Assembly (NCBI RefSeq): GCF_016745425.1 | Contig: NZ_JAERVK010000005.1 | Coordinates: forward strand, 124,001-188,000 | Source: Candidatus Methylomicrobium oryzae | GTDB taxonomy: Bacteria > Pseudomonadota > Gammaproteobacteria > Methylococcales > Methylomonadaceae | DNA: 64,000 bases | Direction: 5' to 3' | Part shown: positions 42,548 to 51,591 of the stretch, one piece after another | Layout: each line of letters opens with the position of its first letter | Position numbering within the stretch: position 1 is the first letter of the stretch | Notes under the pieces: model-generated | Seen by the model: the letters and a program-made list of their open reading frames with translations, nothing else | What the model was told of the DNA's origin: nothing | Database searches by the model: none | Translations under genes and position numbers: made by a program

Positions 42548-42847
42548 AAGTTATTATCCAGGTCTGGCAAACATACGTCTTTTTTCAGTTCACTGTCAAG
42601 AATGAGCTTTAGTACCAGATTTTCTAAACGGCTTATCATGCATTTTATGCATGATAAATAGACCGGCATAATTCCAAAGCTAAACTTTGAATGTCTGAAA
42701 TATCGTTTTGAAAGGCTATTTAAAAAACATTACGCATAGGCCCATTAGGGTCGGTTTTACTCATTTAGGGCCTATCGATCACAACCTCAAGCAGCCATAA
42801 AACTGAGATGCTGAACGGGAGATCGGCATTAGTACACTGCCTGATGT
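42548..42847. other. Gap with a perfect 11-bp hairpin
   Basis: No gene. TTATCATGCAT (42633-42643) and ATGCATGATAA (42647-42657) form a perfect stem with a 3-base loop, without a T-run, so an operator or recombination feature is more likely than a terminator. This would be the place for an integron attI site or integrase, and neither is seen. Confidence 0.45.
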
Positions 42848-43642
42848 TTAGGATTTTTCCGCTTCCACTTCAAGTCGTACCATCGGAACATGAACACGGC
42901 CATCTGCATCCGGAGGTTTTTTCTCAAGGTATTTTGTGGCGATTAATTCAATAAATTGCTCTCTTTCACCTTCGGGCACGCGTTCGGTATAGGGTAGCCA
43001 TGTCGTCCTGATCCAGCCCTTGAATTTTTCCTTATTCGCATGAAGGGCATCTTTGGCAATCAGTTCCACGCGTTGGATTTGGAAACCAGCTGCCAACAGC
43101 ATGACTTCATACTCCTCTACACCCATAAATCCATAAGGAAATTCAAAATTTTGAAAATATGACTTCCATTCAGGTAATAACATAATTTGATCCAGAACAG
43201 ATAGATACAAACTGACACCGTCCTTCGCTCCCATTTGCAGCAGTATTTTTCCCTTCGGTTTGAGGCTTTTAAACAGCCCCTCTACAACAAGTCTATGGTC
43301 TTTAATCCAGTGCAATACGGCATTGGAGAACACTACGTCAAATTGGTTTTCAAAGCCTAACTCGCGAGCATCCATCAGCTCAAAGGTGAGGTTCGGATAG
43401 CGTCTGGCGGGATATTGCTGGCGGGCGAGCGCAATCATTGAACTTGAATTGTCAATTCCAATGACGGTTCCATTGGGCAGCCGATCAGCTATTTCAGCGG
43501 TTACCTTGCCGTCGCCGCAGCCCAGGTCAAGAACATCTTCTGACCCGGACAGCGCTAATTTTGCGATCAACTCGCACGCCCATTGCTGTTGGGCTGCGGA
43601 GTTTTGCTGATAATCCTCGGCATTCCAGTTATAGCTACTCAT
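42848..43642 (-). CDS. SAM-dependent methyltransferase, Tam-like
   Basis: A 264-residue class I methyltransferase. Start at 43642, 6 bases after GGAG; the ATG one codon earlier is too close. AQQQWACELIAKL, VLDLGCGDGKVTAEIADRLP (motif I), VIGIDNSSSMI, DVVFSNAVLHWIKDH and LKPKGKILLQMG are all typical of trans-aconitate-methyltransferase relatives. It is divergent from an MmyB-type regulator, which probably controls it. The methyl acceptor is unknown. Confidence 0.88.
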   Translation of the reverse strand: MSSYNWNAEDYQQNSAAQQQWACELIAKLALSGSEDVLDLGCGDGKVTAEIADRLPNGTVIGIDNSSSMIALARQQYPARRYPNLTFELMDARELGFENQFDVVFSNAVLHWIKDHRLVVEGLFKSLKPKGKILLQMGAKDGVSLYLSVLDQIMLLPEWKSYFQNFEFPYGFMGVEEYEVMLLAAGFQIQRVELIAKDALHANKEKFKGWIRTTWLPYTERVPEGEREQFIELIATKYLEKKPPDADGRVHVPMVRLEVEAEKS

Positions 43643-43733
43643 CATGAACTCCTAAATTTAGGGATGGAAAGCTATTGTTTATCCATAATTTAACTGGTAC
43701 AAGACAACACTTTATAATGGTATAAAAACAACC

Positions 43734-44528
43734 ATGACCGAATCCAATCCGCGCCGTATCCTCGGTTCCTTTATCCGCGCCCACCGCGAGCATATGCCTG
43801 TATCCACCAAAGCGATGGGGCGGCGTCGAACCCCAGGGTGGCGGCGCGAAGAATTGGCCGATGCGGCAAGCGTGAGTGTCACCTGGATAACCTGGTTGGA
43901 ACAAGGACGGAACGTAACGGCTTCAGCAGCAGCGCTGACACGTCTTGCTGAGGCGTTAAACCTAACGCCGGCCGAACGTGCTTCGTTGTTCGATCTCGCC
44001 GGTAAACGCGATCCAGCCGGTTCTGCCGAACCGCAGACGGAACTATTGCCGGAGCTTCTAAATTTGCCCTCGCTGTTTATGGGGCCGGCCTATCTTATCG
44101 ATCATAGCTGGACGGCTAGGGCCTGGAATAATGATGCGGCCAGATTGTTCAGCGGTTGGTTGGACGCCGCATCGACGGAACGCAATTTACTGAAATTTGT
44201 ATTTCTTAATCCTGCTGCGCAGCGCTTGATAGACGACTGGTCAGAGCGTGCTCGGCGGTTAGTTGCCGAATTCCGTGCCGACTATAACCGACGTTCACAA
44301 GATTCAGATATGCAAGCACTGATTGACGAGCTATTAGCTAAAAGTCCAACATTTTCATACTATTGGCGAGAACAAGCTGTGCTAAACCGGGAAGGCGGGG
44401 AGCGTTGTTTTAATCATCCATTACGGGGGGAGCTGATTTATTTGCAGACCACATTGATTGTCGCCTTGCAACCGGATTGCAAACTGGTCTGTTTAACGCC
44501 TTTGAAAAGAGAAATCACGATTAGATAG
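43734..44528 (+). CDS. HTH regulator with MmyB-like ligand domain
   Basis: A 264-residue regulator. The XRE-type helix-turn-helix (RRTPGWRREELADAASVSVT, WITWLEQGRNVTASAAALTRLAEAL) is followed by the MmyB ligand domain (AYLIDHSWTARAWNNDAARL, LLKFVFLNPAAQRLIDDW). This group senses a small, perhaps fatty-acid-like, ligand and usually regulates a divergent enzyme gene, here the methyltransferase. The 91-base gap between the two genes holds TATAAT and repeated GGTAYAA half-sites. Confidence 0.9.
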   Translation: MTESNPRRILGSFIRAHREHMPVSTKAMGRRRTPGWRREELADAASVSVTWITWLEQGRNVTASAAALTRLAEALNLTPAERASLFDLAGKRDPAGSAEPQTELLPELLNLPSLFMGPAYLIDHSWTARAWNNDAARLFSGWLDAASTERNLLKFVFLNPAAQRLIDDWSERARRLVAEFRADYNRRSQDSDMQALIDELLAKSPTFSYYWREQAVLNREGGERCFNHPLRGELIYLQTTLIVALQPDCKLVCLTPLKREITIR

Positions 44529-44954
44529 TGCTAATTTAATCAGGGTGTTGCGTCGACTAGTTGAACCCACCAGTCATTGTTTTTACATAGCCGATCAGCA
44601 TCTACGGGTTGATCTTGCTCTTTCATACTCGATAGAGCGCTACTAGCCATAACACGCCGGTCGGGGTAACTATCCAATTACAATAGCTAAGGTATCCTGT
44701 GACCCAGCCGACTGTCCGGTATTCGGCGAGCAAATTGTCATTATCACTGCCGCACTCCGGCCACAAGGGAGCCTCCAAGTTATAGGTGTCAGCGGCAGGA
44801 GTTGATTCGTTATCTGCTGTCTATTTTAAGCTATGGATGCTTGATGCAAGACCTGGTACCGATTTCCCTTTAGAGATATTTTGTATGGCCGGATTTTGTT
44901 GAAATCGTAAGTTTCTGATCAAATGCTCCCGCTTGTACTGATAGTAAAAAGACT
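44529..44954. other. Non-coding or decayed stretch
   Basis: About 425 bases in which I find no gene on either strand. Short frames are broken by stops. It leads into a Sel1-repeat fragment and is probably decayed DNA. Confidence 0.4.
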
Positions 44955-45077
44955 TTATTGAATCCCTAGCTCAGCTAACCTATCAATGGCATCTTTATGT
45001 CCTTGCTCAGCAGCTTTACGAAACCAGTAGATTGCATCAGCAATATTCTCTTGACCCACTACACCGACTAAATTAAG
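44955..45077 (-). pseudogene. Fragment of a Sel1-repeat protein
   Basis: About 40 codons reading NIADAIYWFRKAAEQGHKDA and then IDRLAELGIQ to a stop. AIYWFRKAAEQGHKDA is a Sel1/TPR-like repeat unit. No start or further repeat is present upstream, so it is the 3-prime end of a lost gene. Confidence 0.55.
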
Positions 45078-45168
45078 TTAAACAAAATCTGATCTTGCCC
45101 CTATTCCACAGGCAATTCACTAAGCGACAAATTTAAGTTCAAAGACTTTGGGTGACCTTCAATCCGGG

Positions 45169-46581
45169 TTATTGCTCGCTGACCATCTGCCCCAATTTGA
45201 CCAACGCCTGATTGACCCGCTCGTCCCAATCCACTGCGCAATTCAGGCGGATGAAATTGCGGTATTTTTGTGTTGCCGAGAACATCTGGCCGGGCGCGAT
45301 GCTGATACCTTGCATCAACGCTCGCTGGGCCAGGGTCGTCGCATCGACAGTTTCCGGCAGCTCCACCCATATCACGAAGCCGCCCTCCGGCTGGGTAACG
45401 CGAATGCCAGTCGGAAAATAAGCGCCGATGGCCGCCGTCATTTTTTCCACCGATTGCCGGTATTGGTTGCGCGCCTGGCGCAGATGACGTTCGTAGCCGC
45501 CCTTGGCCAGCATTTCCACGACTGTCAATTGCGCGTGAGTCGGCGTCGCCAGATTGCCAACGTATTTCAGGTATTCGGTTTGTTCCAGGTACGGCCCGGC
45601 CACCAGCCAACCCACCCGTAAACCGGGACACAGGGATTTTGAAAACGACGAGCAATATAACACCCGTCCCTCGCTGTCCCAGCTTTTCGCTATCGACGGG
45701 CGCTGAACGCCGAATCCCAGTTCGCCGTAAATGTCGTCCTCAATCAACGCGATCCGGTAGCGGGTGGCCAGTTCAACCAGCGCGCGCTTGCGCGTATCGC
45801 TCATGCAATAACCCAAGGGATTGCTGTAGTTGGGAACCACGATACAACCCTTGATCTGCCATTGCTCGCAGGCCAGTTGCAGCGCGTCCAGCGCGATGCC
45901 GTCGCGCGGATGGGTCGGAATTTCGATCGCGCGTAGCGACAACGATTCGATGATTTGCAACAGCCCGTAAAAGGTCGGCGATTCGACGGCGACGATGTCG
46001 CCCGGCCGGGTAACCGCTTTCAACGCCAGCGTCATCGCTTCCTGGCAGCCGTTGGTGATCAGGATGTCGTTGGGATCGACCGGGCAGCCCTGTTCCGACA
46101 TGCGGCGGGCGATTTGCCGCCGCAATTCCGGCACGCCGGGCGGAAACTCGTAATTGGCAATGCGTTGGCTGTAACGACGGGCGACGTTGGCCAACAGCTG
46201 GGCCATTTTTTGCGTCGGCAAAAACGACGCTGCCGGCACCGCCGCGCCCAATTGCACGATTCTCGGATCGTTGGCGGCCTTGACCAAACGCAACACCAAT
46301 TCCTGACCCGTCACCAGCGACGGTTCGCGCGACGGCGCCGAAATCGCTGGTTCCTGTAGCGAACAGCGCGGACGCGGCCTGACGTAATAGCCCGAGCGCT
46401 GGCGAGCTTCGAGGTGGCCCTGGTCCTCCAGCAACCGCAATGCGCTGACCGCTGTAGCGGTACTGACCTGATGTTGTTGGCTGAGTTGGCGCACGCTGGG
46501 CAGGCGTTCTCCCGGTCGGTACAGATTCTGCGCGATGGCGTTGAGCAAATGTTCGGCGAGGTTTTCGTAGCGTAGATTCAT
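45169..46581 (-). CDS. MocR/PdxR-type regulator (GntR HTH plus aminotransferase domain)
   Basis: A 470-residue regulator. Start at 46581 (MNLRYENLAEHLLNAIAQNL). GntR winged helix LYRPGERLPSVRQLSQQHQV (about 20-40) then a fold-type I aminotransferase-like domain with ITNGCQEAMTLAL and the PLP-lysine region YCSSFSKSLCPGLRVGWL. MocR proteins sense PLP or an amino acid. It is divergent from a DMT transporter-aminotransferase operon, which is the probable target. Confidence 0.93.
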   Translation of the reverse strand: MNLRYENLAEHLLNAIAQNLYRPGERLPSVRQLSQQHQVSTATAVSALRLLEDQGHLEARQRSGYYVRPRPRCSLQEPAISAPSREPSLVTGQELVLRLVKAANDPRIVQLGAAVPAASFLPTQKMAQLLANVARRYSQRIANYEFPPGVPELRRQIARRMSEQGCPVDPNDILITNGCQEAMTLALKAVTRPGDIVAVESPTFYGLLQIIESLSLRAIEIPTHPRDGIALDALQLACEQWQIKGCIVVPNYSNPLGYCMSDTRKRALVELATRYRIALIEDDIYGELGFGVQRPSIAKSWDSEGRVLYCSSFSKSLCPGLRVGWLVAGPYLEQTEYLKYVGNLATPTHAQLTVVEMLAKGGYERHLRQARNQYRQSVEKMTAAIGAYFPTGIRVTQPEGGFVIWVELPETVDATTLAQRALMQGISIAPGQMFSATQKYRNFIRLNCAVDWDERVNQALVKLGQMVSEQ

Positions 46582-46615
46582 GGGGTTGCAATACAGTTTC
46601 GGCGTTTGGCTATAG

Positions 46616-46644
46616 ATACAATTCATTTTTAGTCAAAATTGTAT
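46616..46644. promoter_or_regulatory. Inverted repeat between MocR gene and its target operon
   Basis: ATACAATT (46616-46623) and AATTGTAT (46637-46644) make a perfect 8-bp dyad with a 13-base spacer in the 146-base divergent gap. It fits a dimeric MocR site controlling both directions. Confidence 0.5.
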
Positions 46645-46727
46645 CGATATAATTTACGGATTTTACATCTGTATTGATTGCCTGATCATAGTCTAAACTG
46701 GCGCCTCCGATCAAGCAGAGCAAGACC

Positions 46728-47654
46728 ATGAAATTCCGTTTGTTGAACCGCGCCACGTTTGCCGTTGGCGATCGAAACCATACGATTCCTCCCCAGCCCT
46801 CCGAACTCAAGCGCGGTTATTGGTTTGGTTCCGCCGGTATCCTCGGTTTCAGCCTGACCTTGCCGGCAACCCGGCTGGCGGTGGCGGAACTCGATCCGAT
46901 ATTCGTTGGCTTGGGACGAGCGGTCGCCGCTTCGCTGCTGGCGGCATTGGCGTTGTGGTGGGGCGGCGGCCGCTTGCCCAAAGGCAGTCAATGGTTCAGG
47001 CTGGCCGCAACCGCCGGCGGCGTTGTGATCGGCTTTCCGCTGTTGTCGGCATTGGCATTGCAACAGGTGTCGGCCGTGCATGGTTCGGTGGTGGTCGGCT
47101 TGACACCGTTGTTGACCGCCGGTTTCGGCGTACTGTTATCGGGCGAACGGCCGTCATGGCGATTCTGGCTGGCAACGGCATTGGGTAGCGCGGCTATCCT
47201 GGTCTTCGTCTATCTGTCCGGTTCGGCGGGGCTGCAGCAAGCGGATCTGTATTTGCTGGCGGCGATTGCCTGCGCGGCTTACGGTTATGCCGAAGGCGCG
47301 CGGCTGGCGAAACAGCTAGGCGCTTGGCAAACCATCAGCTGGGCATTGTTGATGACCGCACCGCTGTTATTGCCATGGGTAGTGGAAGCCGCGCCGCCCC
47401 GCTTCGAGCTGGTCCGCTGGCCTAGCCTGTTGGGCTTTGCCTACGTCAGCGTGGTCAGCATGTATCTGGCATTTTTTGCCTGGTATCGCGGATTGGCATT
47501 GGGCGGCACTGCGCGGATCGGCCAACTGCAATTGCTGCAGCCGTTTCTCAGTATGGCGGCCGGTTCGGCCTTGATCGGCGAAAGCGTCGAGATTGAACAA
47601 TTGGCAACCGCCTCACTGGTCGTCGCTTGCGTCTTGGCCGGCAGAAAATCCTAA
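46728..47654 (+). CDS. EamA/DMT-family metabolite exporter
   Basis: A 308-residue ten-segment DMT transporter. GYWFGSAGILGFSLTLPATR starts the first EamA half (PIFVGLGRAVAASLLAALAL) and GLQQADLYLLAAIACAAYGY the second. Such proteins export amino acids or take up metabolites. Lies with an aminotransferase and a DinB-like gene under a divergent MocR regulator, so an amino-acid-related export role is likely (inference). Confidence 0.9.
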   Translation: MKFRLLNRATFAVGDRNHTIPPQPSELKRGYWFGSAGILGFSLTLPATRLAVAELDPIFVGLGRAVAASLLAALALWWGGGRLPKGSQWFRLAATAGGVVIGFPLLSALALQQVSAVHGSVVVGLTPLLTAGFGVLLSGERPSWRFWLATALGSAAILVFVYLSGSAGLQQADLYLLAAIACAAYGYAEGARLAKQLGAWQTISWALLMTAPLLLPWVVEAAPPRFELVRWPSLLGFAYVSVVSMYLAFFAWYRGLALGGTARIGQLQLLQPFLSMAAGSALIGESVEIEQLATASLVVACVLAGRKS

Positions 47655-47683
47655 AACCGACACTAAATTTTCAGGAGAATTTG

Positions 47684-48562
47684 ATGAGTACCCATTCGAT
47701 AACGTGGTTGAATGGCCAACTGTTGTCCACCGATCAAGCGGTTGTCCCGGTCAACGACCACGGTTTGCTGTATGGCGACGGCGTGTTCGAAGGCATACGC
47801 TTTTACCGGCGCCGCGCTTTTCGGGTGCAACGGCATTTGCAGCGGCTGCAGCTGTCGGCGCGGGCGATTGCGCTGGAAATACCGCTCTCTACCGACGAAT
47901 TAACGTCCGTCATCGAGCGGTTGATCGATGCATTTCCCGATGACGACGGCTATATCCGTCTGATGGTGACGCGCGGTGCCGGACCGCTGGGCTTGAATCC
48001 CAAAAGTTGTTCGCAGCCCAATGTTATCGCCATCGCCGACCAATTGACGATGATATACATCGGTCAACAACAGGCCGGTGCGCGCTTGATGGTGTCGTCG
48101 GTGCGCCGCTTGTCGGCCGACGGCCTGGATCCGCGCATCAAAAGCCTGAATTATTTGAACCACATTCTGGCGAAAATCGAGGCCAACCATGCCGGCGTCG
48201 ACGAGGCGATACTGCTCAACGCGCAAGGCCGGGTGGCCGAAGGCACCTCCGATAATGTGTTCATCGTCCGCAATGGCCGCTTATTGACGCCATCCTGCTG
48301 CGAAGGCGCGCTGGAAGGCATCACCCGCGCTTTGGTGTTGGAATTGGCGCAAGCCGACGGCATTGAAACCTGCGAGCAGCCTTTGGGCGTTTACGATTTG
48401 TACGCCGCCGACGAATGTTTTTTGACCGGCACCGGCGCGGAACTTATTCCGGTGGCCAGTATCGACTGCCGACTATTGCCTAGTTGCCCCGGACCAGTGT
48501 TCCTCCGGTTGCAACTGGCTTTTCAGCGGACTATAGCCATAGAGTGTGGAGGTGAAAGATGA
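47684..48562 (+). CDS. Class IV aminotransferase (branched-chain or D-amino-acid type)
   Basis: A 292-residue fold-type IV PLP enzyme. Start at 47684 after AGGAG. Marks: DHGLLYGDGVFEGIRFYRRR, KSLNYLNHILAKIEANHAGV (PLP Lys), EAILLNAQGRVAEGTSDNVF and TPSCCEGALEGITRALVLEL. Close to IlvE, but D-alanine transaminases and aminodeoxychorismate lyases share these features. Its stop overlaps the DinB-like start. Operon with the DMT transporter. Confidence 0.9.
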   Translation: MSTHSITWLNGQLLSTDQAVVPVNDHGLLYGDGVFEGIRFYRRRAFRVQRHLQRLQLSARAIALEIPLSTDELTSVIERLIDAFPDDDGYIRLMVTRGAGPLGLNPKSCSQPNVIAIADQLTMIYIGQQQAGARLMVSSVRRLSADGLDPRIKSLNYLNHILAKIEANHAGVDEAILLNAQGRVAEGTSDNVFIVRNGRLLTPSCCEGALEGITRALVLELAQADGIETCEQPLGVYDLYAADECFLTGTGAELIPVASIDCRLLPSCPGPVFLRLQLAFQRTIAIECGGER

Positions 48563-49059
48563 ATTTTCTGGAAAATTTGCTGTTGCAGGCACGTTACAGT
48601 CAATGGGTGAACCAGCGTTTGTATGGTACTTGCGACACATTGGCGGACGACGAACGCAAACGGGATCGCGGAGTATTTTTTGGTTCCATCCATGGTACCT
48701 TGAACCATTTGCTGTTGGGTGATCGCGTCTGGCTGGCCCGATTGCAAGGGCGGCCCGCGCCTTACCAGCGCTTGGACTTGGAGCTTTACGCCGATTTCGA
48801 CGAATTGCGGGCGGCGCAAGCCAATTGCGACCAAGCCTTGCTGGATTGGATTCAAGACTTGCAAGCCGACGATTTGCAACGGCGCATCGCGTTTCGCAGC
48901 CTGTCCACCGGGCAGGACAAGGATTTGAGTGTCGGGATCATGTTGACCACCTTGTTGCTACATAAAACCCATCATCGCGGACAGATCACCGCGCTGTTGA
49001 GCCAGTGCGGTTGCGACTACGGCGACATTGATTTTATCTGTGCGCCGTTTGTCGATTAA
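48559..49059 (+). CDS. DinB-family putative metalloenzyme
   Basis: A 166-residue four-helix DinB fold. The three metal His are visible: NHLLLGDRVWLARL region (His in IHGTLNHLLLGD) and LLHKTHHRGQITALLSQCG at the end. DinB relatives include thiol-dependent S-transferases and hydrolases; the substrate is unknown. ATGA overlap with the aminotransferase gene means they are co-translated. Confidence 0.88.
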   Translation: MNFLENLLLQARYSQWVNQRLYGTCDTLADDERKRDRGVFFGSIHGTLNHLLLGDRVWLARLQGRPAPYQRLDLELYADFDELRAAQANCDQALLDWIQDLQADDLQRRIAFRSLSTGQDKDLSVGIMLTTLLLHKTHHRGQITALLSQCGCDYGDIDFICAPFVD

Positions 49060-49094
49060 TCTTGTATTTTTTATCTGCTTTCGGATGGTTCTAT

Positions 49095-49821
49095 ATGACT
49101 GAATCAGCGTTCCCAATTAGCACCGTAGCGGATCAAGTGCCGCCGCGGGCAAGAAAATCTTTGTATCCGCAAGCCATTTGTGACTTGCATGGCGCCGGGG
49201 GCGATACCGGCTTTGCGCCACGCACATAGCAAGCAGGACGAGTTCACCTACATCTTGCAAGGCTGTCCGAAACTGTACACCGACGCTGGCCCCACGCCGT
49301 TGTTGACGGTCATGTGCACCGGTTTTAAAGCCGGCATCTTAGACAGGCCGCCGCCGGAAACAATGGCGGAAATGCACCATCCTAACTACGTGGTGTGCAG
49401 CGACTTGTGGCGCTCGGTCGAATCGGCTCATGCGGTGGGGTTGGCCAATATGCATGTTACGGATAGCTTGTTTCGCGAATCGGTGCTTCCGCATTTCGGC
49501 GGCGGCCCGGTTACATTGCCCATTGCGGTTTGGGTGACATTTTGCCGGTTACTCTGGTTGGCCGGTTTCTCGCAAAACGGCAAAGCTTATGCAGCCGCCA
49601 ATTGTCGGGCTCGACAGGCCGCAACCCGGCTGGCCGGGTTGGCGGAAGCGCATGGCAACGTTCTGCTGAACTGCCACGGCCTGATGAATTACCTGATTGC
49701 CCAACAACTGCGCGCCAACGGCTGGCCCGGCCTGGCCAAGTCGGGAAAGCGGTTTTGGAAGTGTGGGGTTAATGATTGTGGTGCCGTCAATTGTGGGCTG
49801 CGTGAGAACGTAAAGCTCTAG
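49095..49821 (+). pseudogene. Chimeric remnant: cupin fused to histidine phosphatase
   Basis: From 49095, MTESAFPISTVADQVPPRAR is the start of a cupin like the one at 38353. A deletion and frameshift follow, and the cupin core returns at 49180 (ALRHAHSKQDEFTYILQG, MCTGFKAG). It then runs straight into a histidine-phosphatase-like end (HPNYVVCSDLWRSVESAHAV, RQAATRLAGLAEAHGNVLL, HGLMNYLIAQQLRANGW) in which the catalytic His motif reads CHGLMN and the RHG motif is gone. Neither half looks functional. Confidence 0.7.
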
Positions 49822-50194
49822 TTGCGTAGAATGCCATAATTACGGGATAGTAGTGGCTGGTGTCTGAGTAAATCTGACCATTGCAGTCGAACGTTCCATC
49901 TGACTCAATGGTTGAAATTTGATCTTTACCAATCACTGTTACTTTGTACCGATGGTATACGGAAGAGGAAAACAAATGCAAATCAAGGCTTTATTGTGTT
50001 GATGTAAATTTTGCGGTAAATATGTTGTTAACTATCTAATTCCCTGGGGAATTGCTGAATAAATCGATTCCGCTCATGGTTCGACAAGCTCACAACGAAC
50101 GGAATCAACCACTTACCGTTCATCCTGACCTTGTCGAAGGATTTAACCAGCGCTTCCTTAGGTAAATAAACCAAAAGTCGAGCACCTTATATAA
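49822..50194. other. Gap with an intergenic repeat
   Basis: No supportable gene. A 64-codon frame on the minus strand (49787-49981) has no start signal or domain. Besides the hairpin repeat at 50080-50138 I see nothing. Confidence 0.4.
50080..50138. repeat. GTTCGACAAGCTCA-type intergenic inverted repeat
   Basis: TTCGACAAGCTCACAACGAA (50080-50099) faces CCGTTCATCCTGACCTTGTC (50116-50135), giving a long imperfect hairpin. This wording recurs as a dispersed intergenic repeat in many proteobacterial genomes. It may act as a bidirectional transcription end or be a REP-like element. Confidence 0.6.
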
Positions 50195-50941
50195 ATGATT
50201 AAAGTAATACTGATAACTGGCGGTAGTCGTGGAATTGGTGCAGCAACGGCGCGGCTTGCAGCTGCTTGCGGATATTATGTGTGTGTCAATTATCATAAAA
50301 ACCAAACAGCTGCTCACACAGTCGTTGAGGAGATTGAAGCAAGCGGCGGAAAGGCCATCGCTGTTGCAGCAGATGTTTCTTTGGAATCGGAGGTTAAAAA
50401 TCTATTTAAAATCATTGATGAGAAAATGGGGCCTATTGCGGCACTGGTCAATAATGCCGGCATTCTTGAAAGGCAAATGAGGGTTGAGGATATTGATGCT
50501 GCCCGACTAAATAGAATTCTAGCGGCGAATGTAGTTGGTTCTTTTTTATGCGCAAGAGAGGCCGTGAAACGCATGTCCATAAAACATGGAGGGCAAGGCG
50601 GAGCTATTGTTAATGTATCATCTGCCGCATCAAGACTTGGGTCAGCGGGTGAATATGTTGATTATGCAGCATCCAAGGGCGCTATCGACACGCTTACTAT
50701 AGGTCTATCCCGCGAGGTGGCGGAAGAAGGCATTCGCGTTAACGCTGTGCGCCCTGCATTTATTTATACCGACATGCATGCTGATGGTGGTGAGCCAGGG
50801 CGTGTAGATCGGATAAAAGAATCTTTGCCAATGAAACGAGGTGGACACCCCACCGAAGTAGCAAATGCAATCATGTGGCTGCTATCTGATGAGGCATCAT
50901 ATTCAACAGGCACATTCATTGAATTGGCAGGTGGAAGATAA
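50195..50941 (+). CDS. Short-chain dehydrogenase/reductase (FabG-like)
   Basis: A 248-residue SDR. Cofactor motif LITGGSRGIGAATARLA, NNAG in LVNNAGILERQM, catalytic Ser in VNVSSAASRLGS and YVDYAASKGAIDT (Tyr and Lys), and a C-terminal STGTFIELAGGR. The NAD(P)H-dependent reaction is certain in kind, but the substrate is not. It stands alone, the last cargo gene before traL. Confidence 0.92.
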   Translation: MIKVILITGGSRGIGAATARLAAACGYYVCVNYHKNQTAAHTVVEEIEASGGKAIAVAADVSLESEVKNLFKIIDEKMGPIAALVNNAGILERQMRVEDIDAARLNRILAANVVGSFLCAREAVKRMSIKHGGQGGAIVNVSSAASRLGSAGEYVDYAASKGAIDTLTIGLSREVAEEGIRVNAVRPAFIYTDMHADGGEPGRVDRIKESLPMKRGGHPTEVANAIMWLLSDEASYSTGTFIELAGGR

Positions 50942-51309
50942 TGCCTAAGAGGCGCTCTCTGCATGACCTTAGCTCAACCTGATTGAACGCAAATCACTGG
51001 CGATTTCAATATTTCTACGTTTTACACGGCCTGGGTCGATCTGAACCATTGAGTTCTCTTCAATTTTGTATTCGTGGATGACTGCTTTACGGCTTGCTCT
51101 ATTTTTCAAGTTGAAAAATGCCAAGCTAAATCCCTAAATAAAAACTGTATCGTTTTTCAGCCTGCCGATCATCTCGAATTGAATTATTTTGTTTACCTTT
51201 ACAAAAAATGAAACGACCATCAACAAAAAATTCTCGGTAACGACATTTATTGCGGCCGACGAGAGCTTTCAAGTCACCAAAATAGTGATCATCCCTCCCG
51301 GAGATCATT
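50942..51309. promoter_or_regulatory. Leader region of the main tra operon
   Basis: A 368-base gap before traL with no gene. The promoter of the ~13-kb tra operon must lie here and is the natural target of the FlhDC-like activator. I see no AGGGATT repeats like those beside mobI and no obvious palindrome. GGAG precedes the traL start. Confidence 0.45.
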
Positions 51310-51591
51310 ATGGAACCCGTTGCCATTCCTAAAACCATCGACGACCCGATCCACCTTTTGCTGTGGAGCGCCGATGAAATCGTGCCTTTCATGGTGTGCA
51401 TGCTCACCGGCATGCTGATCGATCAATTCATTCCCGCCCTGGCCATTGGCGCCATCGCCGTCAAATTCTACCGGCGCTTTCGGGACAATCGTCCTGACGG
51501 TTATACCCTGCATGCGATTTATTGGCTGGGTTTGCTGCCCAGCAAAGCGATCACCATTCCCAATCCCTTTATTCGGCGGTTCTACCCGTGA
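51310..51591 (+). CDS. traL: Pilus assembly protein TraL
   Basis: A 93-residue membrane protein. IPKTIDDPIHLLLWSADEIV and the LTGMLIDQFIPALAIGAIAV segment, then HAIYWLGLLPSKAITIPNPF near the end, are TraL family marks. First gene of the pilus/pore operon; CGGAG upstream. Its stop overlaps the GTG start of traE. A small inner-membrane part of the pilus assembly machine. Confidence 0.92.
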   Translation: MEPVAIPKTIDDPIHLLLWSADEIVPFMVCMLTGMLIDQFIPALAIGAIAVKFYRRFRDNRPDGYTLHAIYWLGLLPSKAITIPNPFIRRFYP

